In this document: positions 53,525 through 63,190 of the stretch, piece by piece | How positions within the stretch are numbered: position 1 is the first letter of the stretch | Layout: each line of letters begins with the position of its first letter | Source: Staphylococcus americanisciuri | Lineage (GTDB): Bacteria; Bacillota; Bacilli; Staphylococcales; Staphylococcaceae | NCBI RefSeq assembly: GCF_024814435.1 | Contig: NZ_JANUXY010000003.1 | Location: forward strand, 62,001 to 126,000 | DNA length: 64,000 nucleotides | Reading direction: 5' to 3' | Notes under the pieces: model-generated | Database searches by the model: none | The model's input: only the letters and a program-made list of their open reading frames with translations | What the model was told of the DNA's origin: nothing | Program-made: the position numbers and the translations under genes

Positions 53525-54167
53525 ATTCGTTCAACCCCTTTTAATTAAGTAATAGCATACTGTTTCAATCAACACGCCTAATGCTAATCGCTCGTTATAA
53601 TTGTCAACTCGAGTGTTAATCGCATAATCACCAAATCGTGCTAGTATTGTGTTTTAATGTTTTAGTGTTTGATTCAAATGCCCTGAATACCACTTGGATA
53701 CATACTGTTGCTCGTACGATCATCGGACGTTGTCCAACCATTGACTCTGACGAATAATCCTATGATAACATCAACAACCCACATCGCCAAACGGCTTGTT
53801 GTGCCATTTAAACACATGAATTTCAGCTGACCTATCAGCACACAACCTGCAAGACTACCGAACAGACCTATCAGCAAATATACAACTGCTAAGTGTCCGT
53901 GCAACAACAAAGCTCATGATTGGACTTACACCAGCAGTAAAACTATATGCTATGGCACCTGACAACATTGTTAATGCCACAAGCCACACAGACAATATTG
54001 CCATAGTAGTCCTCATAATAAGCTTGCCACCATTCTTGTATAGACCCGTACGCTTTTATCTATGTTGGTTATATTCTATTCTAGCAAACAAATTCAAAAG
54101 AAGTCATATAACTATTCAAAAAAATAAAACACGCATGCCTATCATAGTACATACGTGCTTCAGTTAT
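53525..54167. other. Region between the amidohydrolase and hutI, mostly pseudogene
   Basis: 643 bases. It contains the frameshifted membrane-protein gene at 53674-54004, an A/T-rich promoter region for the amidohydrolase, and about 160 bases before the hutI stop without features I can name. Confidence 0.45.
53674..54004 (-). pseudogene. Frameshifted small membrane-protein gene
   Basis: GAGGACTACT precedes ATG 54004 (an in-frame ATG also lies at 54016). The first frame reads MAILSVWLVALTMLSGAIAY and SFTAGVSPIMSFVVA. Near 53895 the reading shifts, and a second frame continues HGHLAVVYLLIGLFGSLAGC and ends at TGA 53674. Both halves are hydrophobic in the pattern of a four-helix membrane protein of about 110 residues. 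The broken frame suggests recent loss. The family is not recognised. Confidence 0.5.
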
Positions 54168-55403
54168 TTATTTTAATGCTAAATCTTTTTTCACAATAAT
54201 GTTGCCTTCATGAATGACCGTATCTACATGGTTAACGCCATAATGATACGGTATATACGCATGATTTGGTGCATGCCAGATGACAATATTCGCCTTATCT
54301 CCTTTGTTAATTGTACCAGCTTCAACAGCCATTGCTTTCGCTGCATTAACTGTTACCGCATTCCAAATCTCATTTGGTGACAATTTTAATTTTAGTGCTG
54401 CAATTGCCATTACCATTTGCAAGTTGTTTGTCACACAGCTCCCTGGATTAAAGTCTGTTGCTATCGCTATAGCACCGTTATGCTCTAACATGCCACGCGC
54501 ATCTGCATAATCATTTTTCCCAAGATAAAACGTTGTTCCTGGCAATAATACTGCTACCGTGTCCGAATCAGACAATTTTGCTTTATCTTTCTCACTTGCT
54601 GCAACAAGATGATCTGCTGATATCGCATCTTCCTCGATTGCTAACCCCAATCCACCAAGCGGATCTATCTCATCAGCATGAATTTTCACACGGAATCCTT
54701 GTGCTTTTGCTGCTTGCATATATCGTTTCGATGCCTCAATAGAAAATACACCTGTTTCACAAAATATATCCGCAAAGTCAGCAAATTGCTTAACTTCAGG
54801 CAGTAAGTCAATCATTTCTTGTAAGAACGCTTCATTCGACGCTGCTTCTTTCGGTACAGCGTGAGGTCCTAAAAACGTATGACGCATTTCAAGACCATAT
54901 TTTTCTTGAAGGCGATGCGATACTTTCAATTGTTTCAGTTCATTGTCTCTATCCAAACCATAACCACTCTTACTCTCCACCGCTAATACACCATGATGAA
55001 TCATCGTCAACAAGTCACGCTCTGCTTTATAGAATAGTTCGTCTTCTGTCGCAGTTCTTGTTGCTTCGACTGTTGATAAGATACCGCCACCTCGTTCTAA
55101 AATTTCAAGATATGATAACCCCTGACGTTTCAATGCCATCTCATGTTCACGAGATCCCCCATGCACCAGATGAGTATGCGCATCAACTAGCGCTGGTGAG
55201 ACAACATTATGCGAGGCATCAATAACTTCTGTCGCATGATAAGCATCTGTAAAAGGTCCCGAGTAGACAATTTTGCCATCTTTTACAACGACTGTGCCAT
55301 TTTCAATAATTGTTAATTCATCAAGTTCTGCTCCTTTTAATGGGCGTTCCGTTGATTTTGGTAGTACTAACTGCTTAATATTTTGAATGATTAAGTCGTT
55401 CAT
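54168..55403 (-). CDS. hutI: HutI, imidazolonepropionase
   Basis: HutI opens the imidazolone ring to formiminoglutamate, the third step of histidine breakdown. 411 residues: [19 protein letters not shown] holds the metal-binding histidines, [13 protein letters not shown] and [16 protein letters not shown] the substrate region, and [17 protein letters not shown] the late aspartate. Its start codon overlaps the hutU stop by one base. Last gene of the minus-strand hut operon. Confidence 0.96.
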   Translation of the reverse strand: MNDLIIQNIKQLVLPKSTERPLKGAELDELTIIENGTVVVKDGKIVYSGPFTDAYHATEVIDASHNVVSPALVDAHTHLVHGGSREHEMALKRQGLSYLEILERGGGILSTVEATRTATEDELFYKAERDLLTMIHHGVLAVESKSGYGLDRDNELKQLKVSHRLQEKYGLEMRHTFLGPHAVPKEAASNEAFLQEMIDLLPEVKQFADFADIFCETGVFSIEASKRYMQAAKAQGFRVKIHADEIDPLGGLGLAIEEDAISADHLVAASEKDKAKLSDSDTVAVLLPGTTFYLGKNDYADARGMLEHNGAIAIATDFNPGSCVTNNLQMVMAIAALKLKLSPNEIWNAVTVNAAKAMAVEAGTINKGDKANIVIWHAPNHAYIPYHYGVNHVDTVIHEGNIIVKKDLALK

Positions 55404-57070
55404 TATTTATCCTCACCTTTATTCGTAATCATTGGAATATCTACACCTTTGTGTTGTGCTGTATCAATTGCAATATCATACCCAGCGTCTGCGTGTCTAA
55501 CAACACCCATACCTGGGTCAGTCGTTAAAACACGTTGTAATCTACGTTCAGCGCGTTCTGTCCCATCTGCCACAACTACCATACCAGCATGTAATGAATA
55601 ACCCATGCCTACACCGCCACCATGATGCACAGAAATCCAAGAACCTCCTGCTGCTGTATTGATAAGTGCATTTAAGATTGCCCAATCGCCAACTGCATCC
55701 GAGCCATCTTGCATTGATTCCGTTTCACGGTTCGGCGATGCAACAGAACCTGCGTCTAAATGGTCACGTCCAATAACAATAGGTGCAGATATTTCTCCTT
55801 TGCGCACCAATTCATTAAGTGCTACCCCCATTTTGGCGCGATCACCATAGCCTAGCCAAGCAATGCGTGACGGTAATCCTTGAAAGGCAATCTTCTCAGC
55901 TGCCATATCTAACCAACGCATTAATTTTTCATCTTCAGGAAACAATTCACGCATCAATTCATCAGCACGTTCAATGTCTTTTGGATCTCCTGACAGCGCC
56001 GCAAAACGGAAAGGACCTTTACCTTCACAGAATAAAGGACGAATATATGCTGGCACAAAACCTGGAAAATCAAACGCATCTGCCAATCCTTCATCAAAAG
56101 CAACTTGACGAATATTATTGCCATAATCAAAGGCAATCGCACCTTGTTGTTGAAAAGCTAACATGGCTTCAACATGCTTTTTCATCGACTGTTTAGATAA
56201 CTTTACATAGCGATCTGGCTCAGTTTCACGCAATGATGCCGCTTCTGATAACGTATATCCCTCAGGCACATAACCATTCAATGGGTCGTGTGCAGACGTC
56301 TGATCTGTCACAATATCAATTTTAAATCCCCGTTTTAAAATTTCATGATGTACTTCTGCTGCATTACCTACTAATCCAATCGCTAGCGCTTCTCCATTCT
56401 CTTTGGCAGACTGTGCACGTTCAAGCGCCTCGTCTAATGAATACGTAATCATATCGCAATAACGAGTCTCAATTCGTTTTTCAATACGTGTTGGATCGAC
56501 ATCTACACCGATAACCACACCTTCATTCATCGTCACGGCTAAAGGTTGTGCACCTCCCATGCCACCGAGACCAGCTGTCAATGTAATTGTCCCTTTCAAT
56601 GTGCCACCAAAATGTTGATTGGCAAGTGCTGCAAATGTTTCATACGTTCCTTGGACAATACCTTGTGATCCAATATATATCCAACTCCCCGCAGTCATCT
56701 GCCCATACATCATTAAACCTTTACGATCCAGTTCATGAAAATGTTCCCAATTCGCCCATTTAGGTACTAATACGGAATTAGATAATAAAACACGTGGTGC
56801 TTCTTCATGTGTTTTAAATACCGCCACTGGTTTACCTGATTGTACAAGCATTGTTTCATCGTTTTCTAATCGACGTAAAGTCTCAACAATCGCATCGAAT
56901 GCCTCCCAGTTACGTGCTGCTTTACCAATGCCTCCATAAACAACCAATTTATCTGGGTGCTCTGCTACTTCGGGATCCAAGTTGTTGTATAACATGCGTA
57001 ATACCGCTTCTTGTTCCCATCCCTTACATTCTATATCCATACCCTTTTTAGCTTTGACAATTCTAGACAT
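55403..57070 (-). CDS. hutU: HutU, urocanate hydratase
   Basis: Converts urocanate to imidazolonepropionate using tightly bound NAD. 555 residues, the standard length. [18 protein letters not shown] at the start, [17 protein letters not shown] (NAD loop), [13 protein letters not shown], and [17 protein letters not shown] are all diagnostic. It begins 19 bases after the gate-domain membrane gene, so the three genes form one operon. AAAGGAGAGATGTGGC precedes the ATG. Confidence 0.97.
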   Translation of the reverse strand: MSRIVKAKKGMDIECKGWEQEAVLRMLYNNLDPEVAEHPDKLVVYGGIGKAARNWEAFDAIVETLRRLENDETMLVQSGKPVAVFKTHEEAPRVLLSNSVLVPKWANWEHFHELDRKGLMMYGQMTAGSWIYIGSQGIVQGTYETFAALANQHFGGTLKGTITLTAGLGGMGGAQPLAVTMNEGVVIGVDVDPTRIEKRIETRYCDMITYSLDEALERAQSAKENGEALAIGLVGNAAEVHHEILKRGFKIDIVTDQTSAHDPLNGYVPEGYTLSEAASLRETEPDRYVKLSKQSMKKHVEAMLAFQQQGAIAFDYGNNIRQVAFDEGLADAFDFPGFVPAYIRPLFCEGKGPFRFAALSGDPKDIERADELMRELFPEDEKLMRWLDMAAEKIAFQGLPSRIAWLGYGDRAKMGVALNELVRKGEISAPIVIGRDHLDAGSVASPNRETESMQDGSDAVGDWAILNALINTAAGGSWISVHHGGGVGMGYSLHAGMVVVADGTERAERRLQRVLTTDPGMGVVRHADAGYDIAIDTAQHKGVDIPMITNKGEDK

Positions 57071-57089
57071 GCCACATCTCTCCTTTGTT

Positions 57090-58415
57090 TTAAAAAATAA
57101 ATAAGCTGATTGGAATTACAATTAACAACGTAAGTACGACACGAATGAACCAGATAGCAACAAGCTTCCACACTGGTATTTTAATCTCAGTCGCTAAAAT
57201 ACACGGTACTAAAGCTGAGAAGAAAATAATCGCTGAAACACTCGTAATAGCCACTACAAATCGCACTTCAATTGCCGCTTTGGTTACCAATAATGATGGT
57301 AAGAACATCTCAACGATGGATATCGCTGATGCTTTCGCTAATAATGCTTGATCTGCAATGGGAAATAGATAAACAACTGGATAAAAAATATAACTGAGCC
57401 AATCAATAATAGGTGTATAGTCCGCCAATAACAAACCTATAAAACCAATGGATAAAATAGATGGTAAAATGGCAACTGTCATCTCTAAACCTTCTTTAAT
57501 ATTCACCCAGATGTTTTGGATTAATGGCATTGCTTGATGCGACTGCTTTTTGGCTTCTTGCCATGCTGCAGCAACTCGACTGCCGACAACCTTTACTTCT
57601 TGTTCACCTTGCTGCCCTCCATAGTATTCCACTGATTCAGTCGAAATCGGTGGCAAATGTGCTGAAATTGCCGTTACGATAAAAGTAATGATCAAACAAA
57701 GCCAAAAGTACAGGTTCCAATAATCCATTAAATCTAACGTTCTAGCAACAATGACCATGAATGTTGCAGATACTGTCGAAAATCCAGTTGCGATGATCAC
57801 TGCTTCTTTCTTGTTATACATACCATCCTTATATACACGATTCGTAATCAACAAGCCCAATGAATAACTACCAACAAACGACGCAACGGCATCAATAGCT
57901 GATTTACCAGGTGTTTTAAAAATAGGTCGCATAATCGGCTGCATGAGTACACCAATGAATTCCAACAGTCCATATCCGACAAGCAACGATAGCGCAACTG
58001 CACCAATCGGAATCAAGACACTTAAAGGCATCATTAATTTGTCAAATAAGAACGGCCCATAATTGTCACGAAATAAGATAGCAGGACCTATCTTCAATAC
58101 ATACATCACACCCATTATCGCACCTAACACCTTGAACAGAACCAGTATCGCATCTGTTATAGATTTACGATAGTCTTGCCTTTTGAGTGGTAAAATAGCT
58201 CCAAGTAAAATCATCAATAAAGCAAGATATGGCATCCCATCTCCTATCAATGACCTAAACCCTAAATGTACGTGGTCGACAAGAATCGTTTCATTATGAT
58301 TCAATCTGACTGGAATAAAAAAACAAATAATCCCTATCGTACTGTATAACCAGAACCTCCACATCTGCTTGCCCTGCACTTTCTGACTGCTTTGTATTGC
58401 CCTTTTTGTTTTCAT
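57090..58415 (-). CDS. YjiH-family gate-domain membrane protein of the hut operon
   Basis: About 441 residues with roughly ten hydrophobic segments. [20 protein letters not shown] and the following [15 protein letters not shown] belong to the nucleoside-recognition (Gate) domain seen in YjiH and spore-maturation proteins. It leads the hutU-hutI operon, so a role in uptake of histidine or urocanate is a reasonable inference; the domain itself does not prove transport. ATG 58415 follows GGGGTGATGTG; the frame extends nine codons upstream without support. Confidence 0.83.
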   Translation of the reverse strand: MKTKRAIQSSQKVQGKQMWRFWLYSTIGIICFFIPVRLNHNETILVDHVHLGFRSLIGDGMPYLALLMILLGAILPLKRQDYRKSITDAILVLFKVLGAIMGVMYVLKIGPAILFRDNYGPFLFDKLMMPLSVLIPIGAVALSLLVGYGLLEFIGVLMQPIMRPIFKTPGKSAIDAVASFVGSYSLGLLITNRVYKDGMYNKKEAVIIATGFSTVSATFMVIVARTLDLMDYWNLYFWLCLIITFIVTAISAHLPPISTESVEYYGGQQGEQEVKVVGSRVAAAWQEAKKQSHQAMPLIQNIWVNIKEGLEMTVAILPSILSIGFIGLLLADYTPIIDWLSYIFYPVVYLFPIADQALLAKASAISIVEMFLPSLLVTKAAIEVRFVVAITSVSAIIFFSALVPCILATEIKIPVWKLVAIWFIRVVLTLLIVIPISLFIF

Positions 58416-58643
58416 CACATCACCCCTTTTTTTGCGAGGCATCTACCTAGATTCTGAACTCTAAAAATCACAACAGTATTATCATTCAGAATATTTAGAT
58501 AAAAGTAAATAAACCTATCTTTTTGTTGTTATATTACATTTTAAGCGCCCTTGCACTTATTATAATATGTTACTATATTGGCAACAAATATAAATAAACT
58601 AATTATTTATAACTTTAAACTATAAGTATAGGAGGCTGTTGCT

Positions 58644-59555
58644 ATGAAGATTTTACAACTTGAATACTTTATCGCTGTCGTCAACCACAATAGTTTTACT
58701 AAAGCTGCCCAAGCGTTGCACATCAGTCAACCTTCACTCACTACAACTATTAAAAAAATGGAACATGACCTAGGCTATCAGTTGTTACAGCGAAGCACTA
58801 AAGAAATCACTATTACAGAAAAAGGCATTCAGTTTTATAATCATGCGCTTTACCTCGTCCAACAATATCACCAAACCATTGAACAAATGTATGACCTAAA
58901 ACTCAGTCAAACACCTAAGATTAAGATGTCAATTATTGAATCAACAGCTTACTGGGTATCCGATGTAATTCGTCAACACCATCAGCAACACCCTGATCAA
59001 CATTATCAGATTACTGAAATATTAAACCCAGAAATACTAGCACAAAAGCTGACAAGTTTCGAGCTTCATCTCGGTATCTCTAACGACCCAATTCGTCATG
59101 AAGATGTTGTTTCCATTCCTTTATATGAAGAGGATTACGTGTTGCTTGCACCTGATGATGCTTTTGAACAACAAACACCCATTTCAATCAAAGGTTTACC
59201 CATTATATTACCGAATAGACCCTATCAAGTGCGCAAACATATCGATGACTATTTTACCCATCTAGAAGAGCCTCCGAATATCGTCATGGAAGTCGAGCGC
59301 TTCGGGACAGCGGCTAATTTCGTTCAACAAGGTATGGGATATGCTGTTATCCCACACGTATACTATCAGTCACTTCAGCAACAACATCTACAGCTAAGTG
59401 CGCTTTCAATCAAACCAACCATTAAGCGACACATCTACATTAACTTCGCACGAAACCGTCAATACAGCAAACATGTGCGTAATCTCGTTGCAACTTGCCA
59501 AAAATATTGGGCTACAGATCAAGATGGAAAAGCACATAATATGATTTATCAATAA
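58644..59555 (+). CDS. hutR: LysR-family regulator of the hut genes
   Basis: 303 residues. The N-terminal helix-turn-helix reads FTKAAQALHISQPSLTTTIK, with LGYQLLQRSTKEI following, as in CidR/CynR-type LysR proteins. The rest is a periplasmic-binding-like sensor domain. It is divergent from the hut operon, with about 230 bases between starts, the usual layout for an autoregulating LysR activator. The ligand (urocanate or histidine) is inferred. TATAGGAGGCTGTTGCT precedes the ATG. Confidence 0.88.
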   Translation: MKILQLEYFIAVVNHNSFTKAAQALHISQPSLTTTIKKMEHDLGYQLLQRSTKEITITEKGIQFYNHALYLVQQYHQTIEQMYDLKLSQTPKIKMSIIESTAYWVSDVIRQHHQQHPDQHYQITEILNPEILAQKLTSFELHLGISNDPIRHEDVVSIPLYEEDYVLLAPDDAFEQQTPISIKGLPIILPNRPYQVRKHIDDYFTHLEEPPNIVMEVERFGTAANFVQQGMGYAVIPHVYYQSLQQQHLQLSALSIKPTIKRHIYINFARNRQYSKHVRNLVATCQKYWATDQDGKAHNMIYQ

Positions 59556-59566
59556 AGGAGAAAGTA

Positions 59567-59604
59567 ACTGACCGGCGTGAAATGGAGATTTCACGCCGGT
59601 CAGT
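59567..59604. repeat. Perfect 16-bp hairpin after hutR (CCGG hairpin family)
   Basis: ACTGACCGGCGTGAAA (59567-59582) and TTTCACGCCGGTCAGT (59589-59604) pair perfectly around TGGAGA. No U-run follows on either strand, so it is not a classic terminator. The left arm start recurs at 11403. It lies between convergent hutR and hutG. Confidence 0.75.
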
Positions 59605-59754
59605 GTTGGGCGCGCATCGTTTCCGCAGAACGCCCATGATTTCAGTAAAATTTGTAAAGAATATTTTGTTGTCGCCCCTTCAGTTAGCCATTGACTGCTC
59701 CTTGTTCAACTTTGTCTAGGAATCAATCTTATTCTTTAAAAGGAAAATGCTTTT

Positions 59755-60684
59755 TTAGTCATGAATTAAATACGTCAGCATATGCGCAATGAGTTTAGCC
59801 GTGCGCTGATCTATATCGTAATTCGGATTCATCTCAGCAATGCTCAATGACGTTACTTTATCCGATTGCAAGATACGCTCGGCCAAAGACAATACGATTG
59901 TCGGTGTTAAACCTAATACAGCTGGTGCACTCACACCAGGTGCATAGGCACTATCAATCACATCCATACATATCGTAAAAAGGATCACATCATGCGCATG
60001 TATAAAGTTCTCTACTTTATTTTTAATTCGTGGATCAATACGCCCTTTTAACTCATCAGCAAGAACATATTCTGTGCGTGTCTTATCAGCATAATCAAAC
60101 AAGCTTTGCGTATTGCTCGCTCGTTGAATGCCCAAAACTAAATAATCCAAGCGATCATCTTCCTCTAACATTTGACGAAAACTCGTCCCTGATGTAGAAG
60201 ACGCTGCACAGCGATTGTCAAAATGTGCGTCGATATTAATCACGCCAATAGACTTCCCTGGATTTGCTGCACGTACACCTAAATATTGTGCATATGCAAT
60301 ATCATGACCACCACCTAATAAAAACGTACGTTGGTGTCTCTGTAATAATTGTGTGACATATTGTCCAAATTCCTGTTGCGTTTCGTATAAGGTCGATGCA
60401 CAATGTCGTACATTACCATAGTCTATAATCACTTGCTCTGACATAGTAGGTACTGCCGCAAATGCGCCGCGAATCGCATCAGGTCCTTCTTGTGCACCAA
60501 TACGTCCTTTGTTTAAGGCAACACCTTCATCAACCGCATAGCCAAGTAGCGCAACACTGTCATGCACATCGACATCCTCTGCTAAGTTGCCGAAAACAAT
60601 CGTTTGAAAATGACGAAACGCCGAACGGTCTGTTTCACTATCTAAGCGCCCTGTCCACAACGACTTCTCTGGTTGTTGATACAT
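59755..60684 (-). CDS. hutG: HutG, formimidoylglutamase
   Basis: Hydrolyses formiminoglutamate to glutamate and formamide, the last step of the pathway. 309 residues of the arginase/ureohydrolase fold: LLGGGHDIAYAQY, VINIDAHFDNR, CMDVIDSAYAPGVSAP carry the manganese-binding histidine and aspartates. It is separate from the hutU-hutI operon and on the same strand. Histidase (hutH) is not in this window. Confidence 0.95.
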   Translation of the reverse strand: MYQQPEKSLWTGRLDSETDRSAFRHFQTIVFGNLAEDVDVHDSVALLGYAVDEGVALNKGRIGAQEGPDAIRGAFAAVPTMSEQVIIDYGNVRHCASTLYETQQEFGQYVTQLLQRHQRTFLLGGGHDIAYAQYLGVRAANPGKSIGVINIDAHFDNRCAASSTSGTSFRQMLEEDDRLDYLVLGIQRASNTQSLFDYADKTRTEYVLADELKGRIDPRIKNKVENFIHAHDVILFTICMDVIDSAYAPGVSAPAVLGLTPTIVLSLAERILQSDKVTSLSIAEMNPNYDIDQRTAKLIAHMLTYLIHD

Positions 60685-61122
60685 GTCTACTCACTCCTTC
60701 TTCTTTTTCTCTAGTATACGTTTCTTCATCTATTCATTTCAATATTTCATGGAAAGTGAGACAGGCACATCATGTTTAATTTTTTCACATCTACTCCTTA
60801 TTCATGCACATACATTATTTATCGATACATCTTTTGTATATCAAGTGCACTACTATTTTATTACAATTAGATGATAAATATTATGAAACAATTTATTTCT
60901 CATATCGTTATAGGTATAATGAGGCGTAGATTACGATTGGGAAACATATGCATCGTGTGCTTGTCTTCTTTATCAATAGTTCTAATGCTTCATTGTGGTT
61001 CTTTTTTAGAATAATGATTTTAATATTTCAAGACACACTATCTTTAGCTTCTCAGTTGATATGCTAAAAATATACTGATTCGTATTGATTACTATTAGCG
61101 AACTTTAAACGGAGGATTAAAT
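60685..61122. other. Intergenic region between hutG and lyrA
   Basis: 438 AT-rich bases holding promoters for the two divergent genes. I see no operator, structured RNA or supported ORF. Confidence 0.4.
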
Positions 61123-62157
61123 ATGAAACAATCGCGTATATCAGGCTTTCAATGGGCGATATCGATTTTTGTTTTCTTTGTCATCGCCTATGCAAGCCCT
61201 TTGATTTTACAAGATTTCCAAAAAGCTTCCGGGCTCAAACCTTTTGTCTTTATGCTTAATAGCTTAGGACCTTTTATTGCTGCATTAATCTGTTTGCTTA
61301 TCTTCAAACATAAGCGTGAGCAACTCTCAGGTCTGAAACTGACAATAAATCTTAAAGTCATCGAACGCCTATTGCTTGCAGTGACGTTACCAATGATTAT
61401 TTTTATCGGCGGTATGTATATGTTCAATACATATGCTGATAGCTTTATTCTATTACAATCAAAAGATTTATCTGAAACAATCTGGACTATTTTGATTGGT
61501 CATTTATTGATGGCCTTCTTCATTGAATTTGGCTTCCGTTTGTATTTATTTAACCTTGTTGAGTCTAAAATCCCACACTTCTTTGCCAATATCTTTGTGA
61601 GCTTTTTGTACCTCATCTGGGATATTAATACATCTTTCGGTATGCCATACACCATGTACAGTGCGATTTATGTCTTTGCATTCTCTATGATTATAGGCGA
61701 ACTTATTCGTGGCACAGGTGGGCGTGCTATCTACATTGTCACGGTATTCCATGCAACTATGACTTTCGCCAAAGTCTTCTTCTTTAGTGAAGAGCTGGGG
61801 GATGTCTTCTCAATGAAGGTACTTGCGTATTCAACTGCAGCCGTTGCAGTAGTTGTTGTAACACTCGGCCTCTTTGCTAGTATCATTCATTACTTCCAGC
61901 GTAAACGCCAAGAGAAGTCTACAGCTACGACTGAAACAAAAGTTGTGTCAACCGACCAGCCGATTACAGATACCGAAGAAAAAGTAACGGATACACCGAC
62001 TAAGCCTGATGAAACTAACAATGAAGTAACATCTGATAAAATGGTAGACGGTGAAAATGTCATATCCCCAACATCTGAAAATTCAACTGATAAGGTTGAA
62101 CCTGACTCTGACACAACTAACAAACAGCCAATTAACCGAAATATCCATAGAACCTAG
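61123..62157 (+). CDS. lyrA: LyrA/SpdC, CPBP-fold membrane protein of wall metabolism
   Basis: 344 residues: eight hydrophobic segments to about residue 260, then a hydrophilic tail. ISGFQWAISIFVFFVIAY, LAVTLPMIIFIGGMYMFNTYAD (shown in part) and HLLMAFFIEFGFRLYLFNLVE closely match S. aureus LyrA (SpdC), which affects lysostaphin resistance, surface protein display and WalKR signalling. The CPBP glutamate pair EExxxR is altered to EFGFR, so it is probably not an active protease. The tail (about residues 265-344) is rich in Thr, Asp, Glu, Lys and Pro. GGAGGATTAAAT precedes the ATG. Confidence 0.9.
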   Translation: MKQSRISGFQWAISIFVFFVIAYASPLILQDFQKASGLKPFVFMLNSLGPFIAALICLLIFKHKREQLSGLKLTINLKVIERLLLAVTLPMIIFIGGMYMFNTYADSFILLQSKDLSETIWTILIGHLLMAFFIEFGFRLYLFNLVESKIPHFFANIFVSFLYLIWDINTSFGMPYTMYSAIYVFAFSMIIGELIRGTGGRAIYIVTVFHATMTFAKVFFFSEELGDVFSMKVLAYSTAAVAVVVVTLGLFASIIHYFQRKRQEKSTATTETKVVSTDQPITDTEEKVTDTPTKPDETNNEVTSDKMVDGENVISPTSENSTDKVEPDSDTTNKQPINRNIHRT

Positions 62158-62165
62158 TTTAAAAA

Positions 62166-62215
62166 GGAGTGTGACAAGAATCTTTTTAGAAAAATGAGAT
62201 TCCTGTCACACTCCC
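62166..62215. terminator. Bidirectional terminator between lyrA and rpiA (hairpin family copy 4)
   Basis: GGAGTGTGACA (62166-62176) and TGTCACACTCC (62194-62204), with GAATCT/AGATTC inside, form a long stem flanked by A- and U-runs. The core matches the hairpin repeats at 28639, 29318 and 48565. Confidence 0.9.
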
Positions 62216-62220
62216 TCTTT

Positions 62221-62904
62221 TTAGTGATGTAATACTTTGACGCCTTGCTGTGTCCCTACAATTGCTTCCGTTGCTAAATCTAAAAAGTATCCTGTTTCTA
62301 GAACACCTGTTAAATGAATCAAAAATTCATGAAACGCATATGGATCTGTCTGCTGTGCTAAATGAACATCCAAAATATAATTGCCATTATCTGTCACAAG
62401 CGGCTCCCCATCAACCATACGTCGTGTTACTTCACCTTCGATATGTGCGGCAATACGCTTCATCACTAATCGCCAGTTAAAACAATCCACCTCAACGGGA
62501 AGTTTAAAAGTCTGACCTAAATAGTCAACTAACTTCGTCTCATCTGCTAACACAACGAATTCTGTCGCCATTTCATCAATGACCTTTTCACGGAATAATG
62601 CTGCGCCACCGCCTTTAATCAAATTCAACTGTGGATCAATCTCATCTGCACCATCAATCGCCAAATCAATATGTGTCGCATCATTCACATGTATCACTGG
62701 AATATGTAAAGCTTTGGCTTGCGCTTCTGTACGTTCAGATGTACAAACACCAATGATTTGATAATTTTGGTCATTCACAAGCTTTCCAATCTCTGGTACC
62801 AGTAATTCAATGGTACTCCCTGTCCCTATTCCCAATACCATACCATCTTTAATTCGTGAAACGGCTTCGTCTAAAGTCATCAGCTTTAATTGTTTTGTGT
62901 CCAT
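62221..62904 (-). CDS. rpiA: RpiA, ribose-5-phosphate isomerase A
   Basis: Interconverts ribose-5-phosphate and ribulose-5-phosphate in the pentose phosphate pathway. 227 residues: GMVLGIGTGSTIELLV (phosphate loop), IDGADEIDPQLNLIKGGGAAL with the catalytic aspartates and glutamate, and VEVDCFNWRLVM are typical. It starts 12 bases after the small Xre regulator gene, in one operon. Confidence 0.95.
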   Translation of the reverse strand: MDTKQLKLMTLDEAVSRIKDGMVLGIGTGSTIELLVPEIGKLVNDQNYQIIGVCTSERTEAQAKALHIPVIHVNDATHIDLAIDGADEIDPQLNLIKGGGAALFREKVIDEMATEFVVLADETKLVDYLGQTFKLPVEVDCFNWRLVMKRIAAHIEGEVTRRMVDGEPLVTDNGNYILDVHLAQQTDPYAFHEFLIHLTGVLETGYFLDLATEAIVGTQQGVKVLHH

Positions 62905-62915
62905 GTCATCCTCCT

Positions 62916-63119
62916 TTATTCCAAGTCTTCCTCAAAAATAAAAACACTTTCTACAGGCACATTAAAAACACGCGCAATTTTCATAGCTGTCACAACAGAT
63001 GGCACTAATTCCTTACGCTCTATTAATGAAATAGTCTGACGTGAAACCCCTATTTTTTGTGCAAGCTGTGTTTGATTATAACCATCTCTTGCTCTCAATT
63101 CTTTCAGTCGATTGCGCAT
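62916..63119 (-). CDS. Small Xre-family regulator
   Basis: 67 residues, almost entirely a helix-turn-helix: MRNRLKELRARDGYNQTQLA and the recognition helix GVSRQTISLIERKE. It ends in a short acidic tail. ATG 63119 follows GAGGTGACAAG; the frame extends 11 codons up without support. Placed between galM and rpiA in the same direction. Targets unknown. Confidence 0.88.
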   Translation of the reverse strand: MRNRLKELRARDGYNQTQLAQKIGVSRQTISLIERKELVPSVVTAMKIARVFNVPVESVFIFEEDLE

Positions 63120-63190
63120 CTTGTCACCTCTTTCATTCTTATCCAACTTCATCTCAAACTACCCAACGCCTTGATTGCAACCACACCTAT

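Noticed and set aside
55819-56196. 125-codon open frame opposite hutU
   Set aside because: Antisense shadow of hutU, without supporting signals.
60683-60874. 63-codon hydrophobic frame upstream of lyrA
   Set aside because: Low-complexity Phe/Ser/Ile content from AT-rich DNA, and the reading begins inside the hutG start region.
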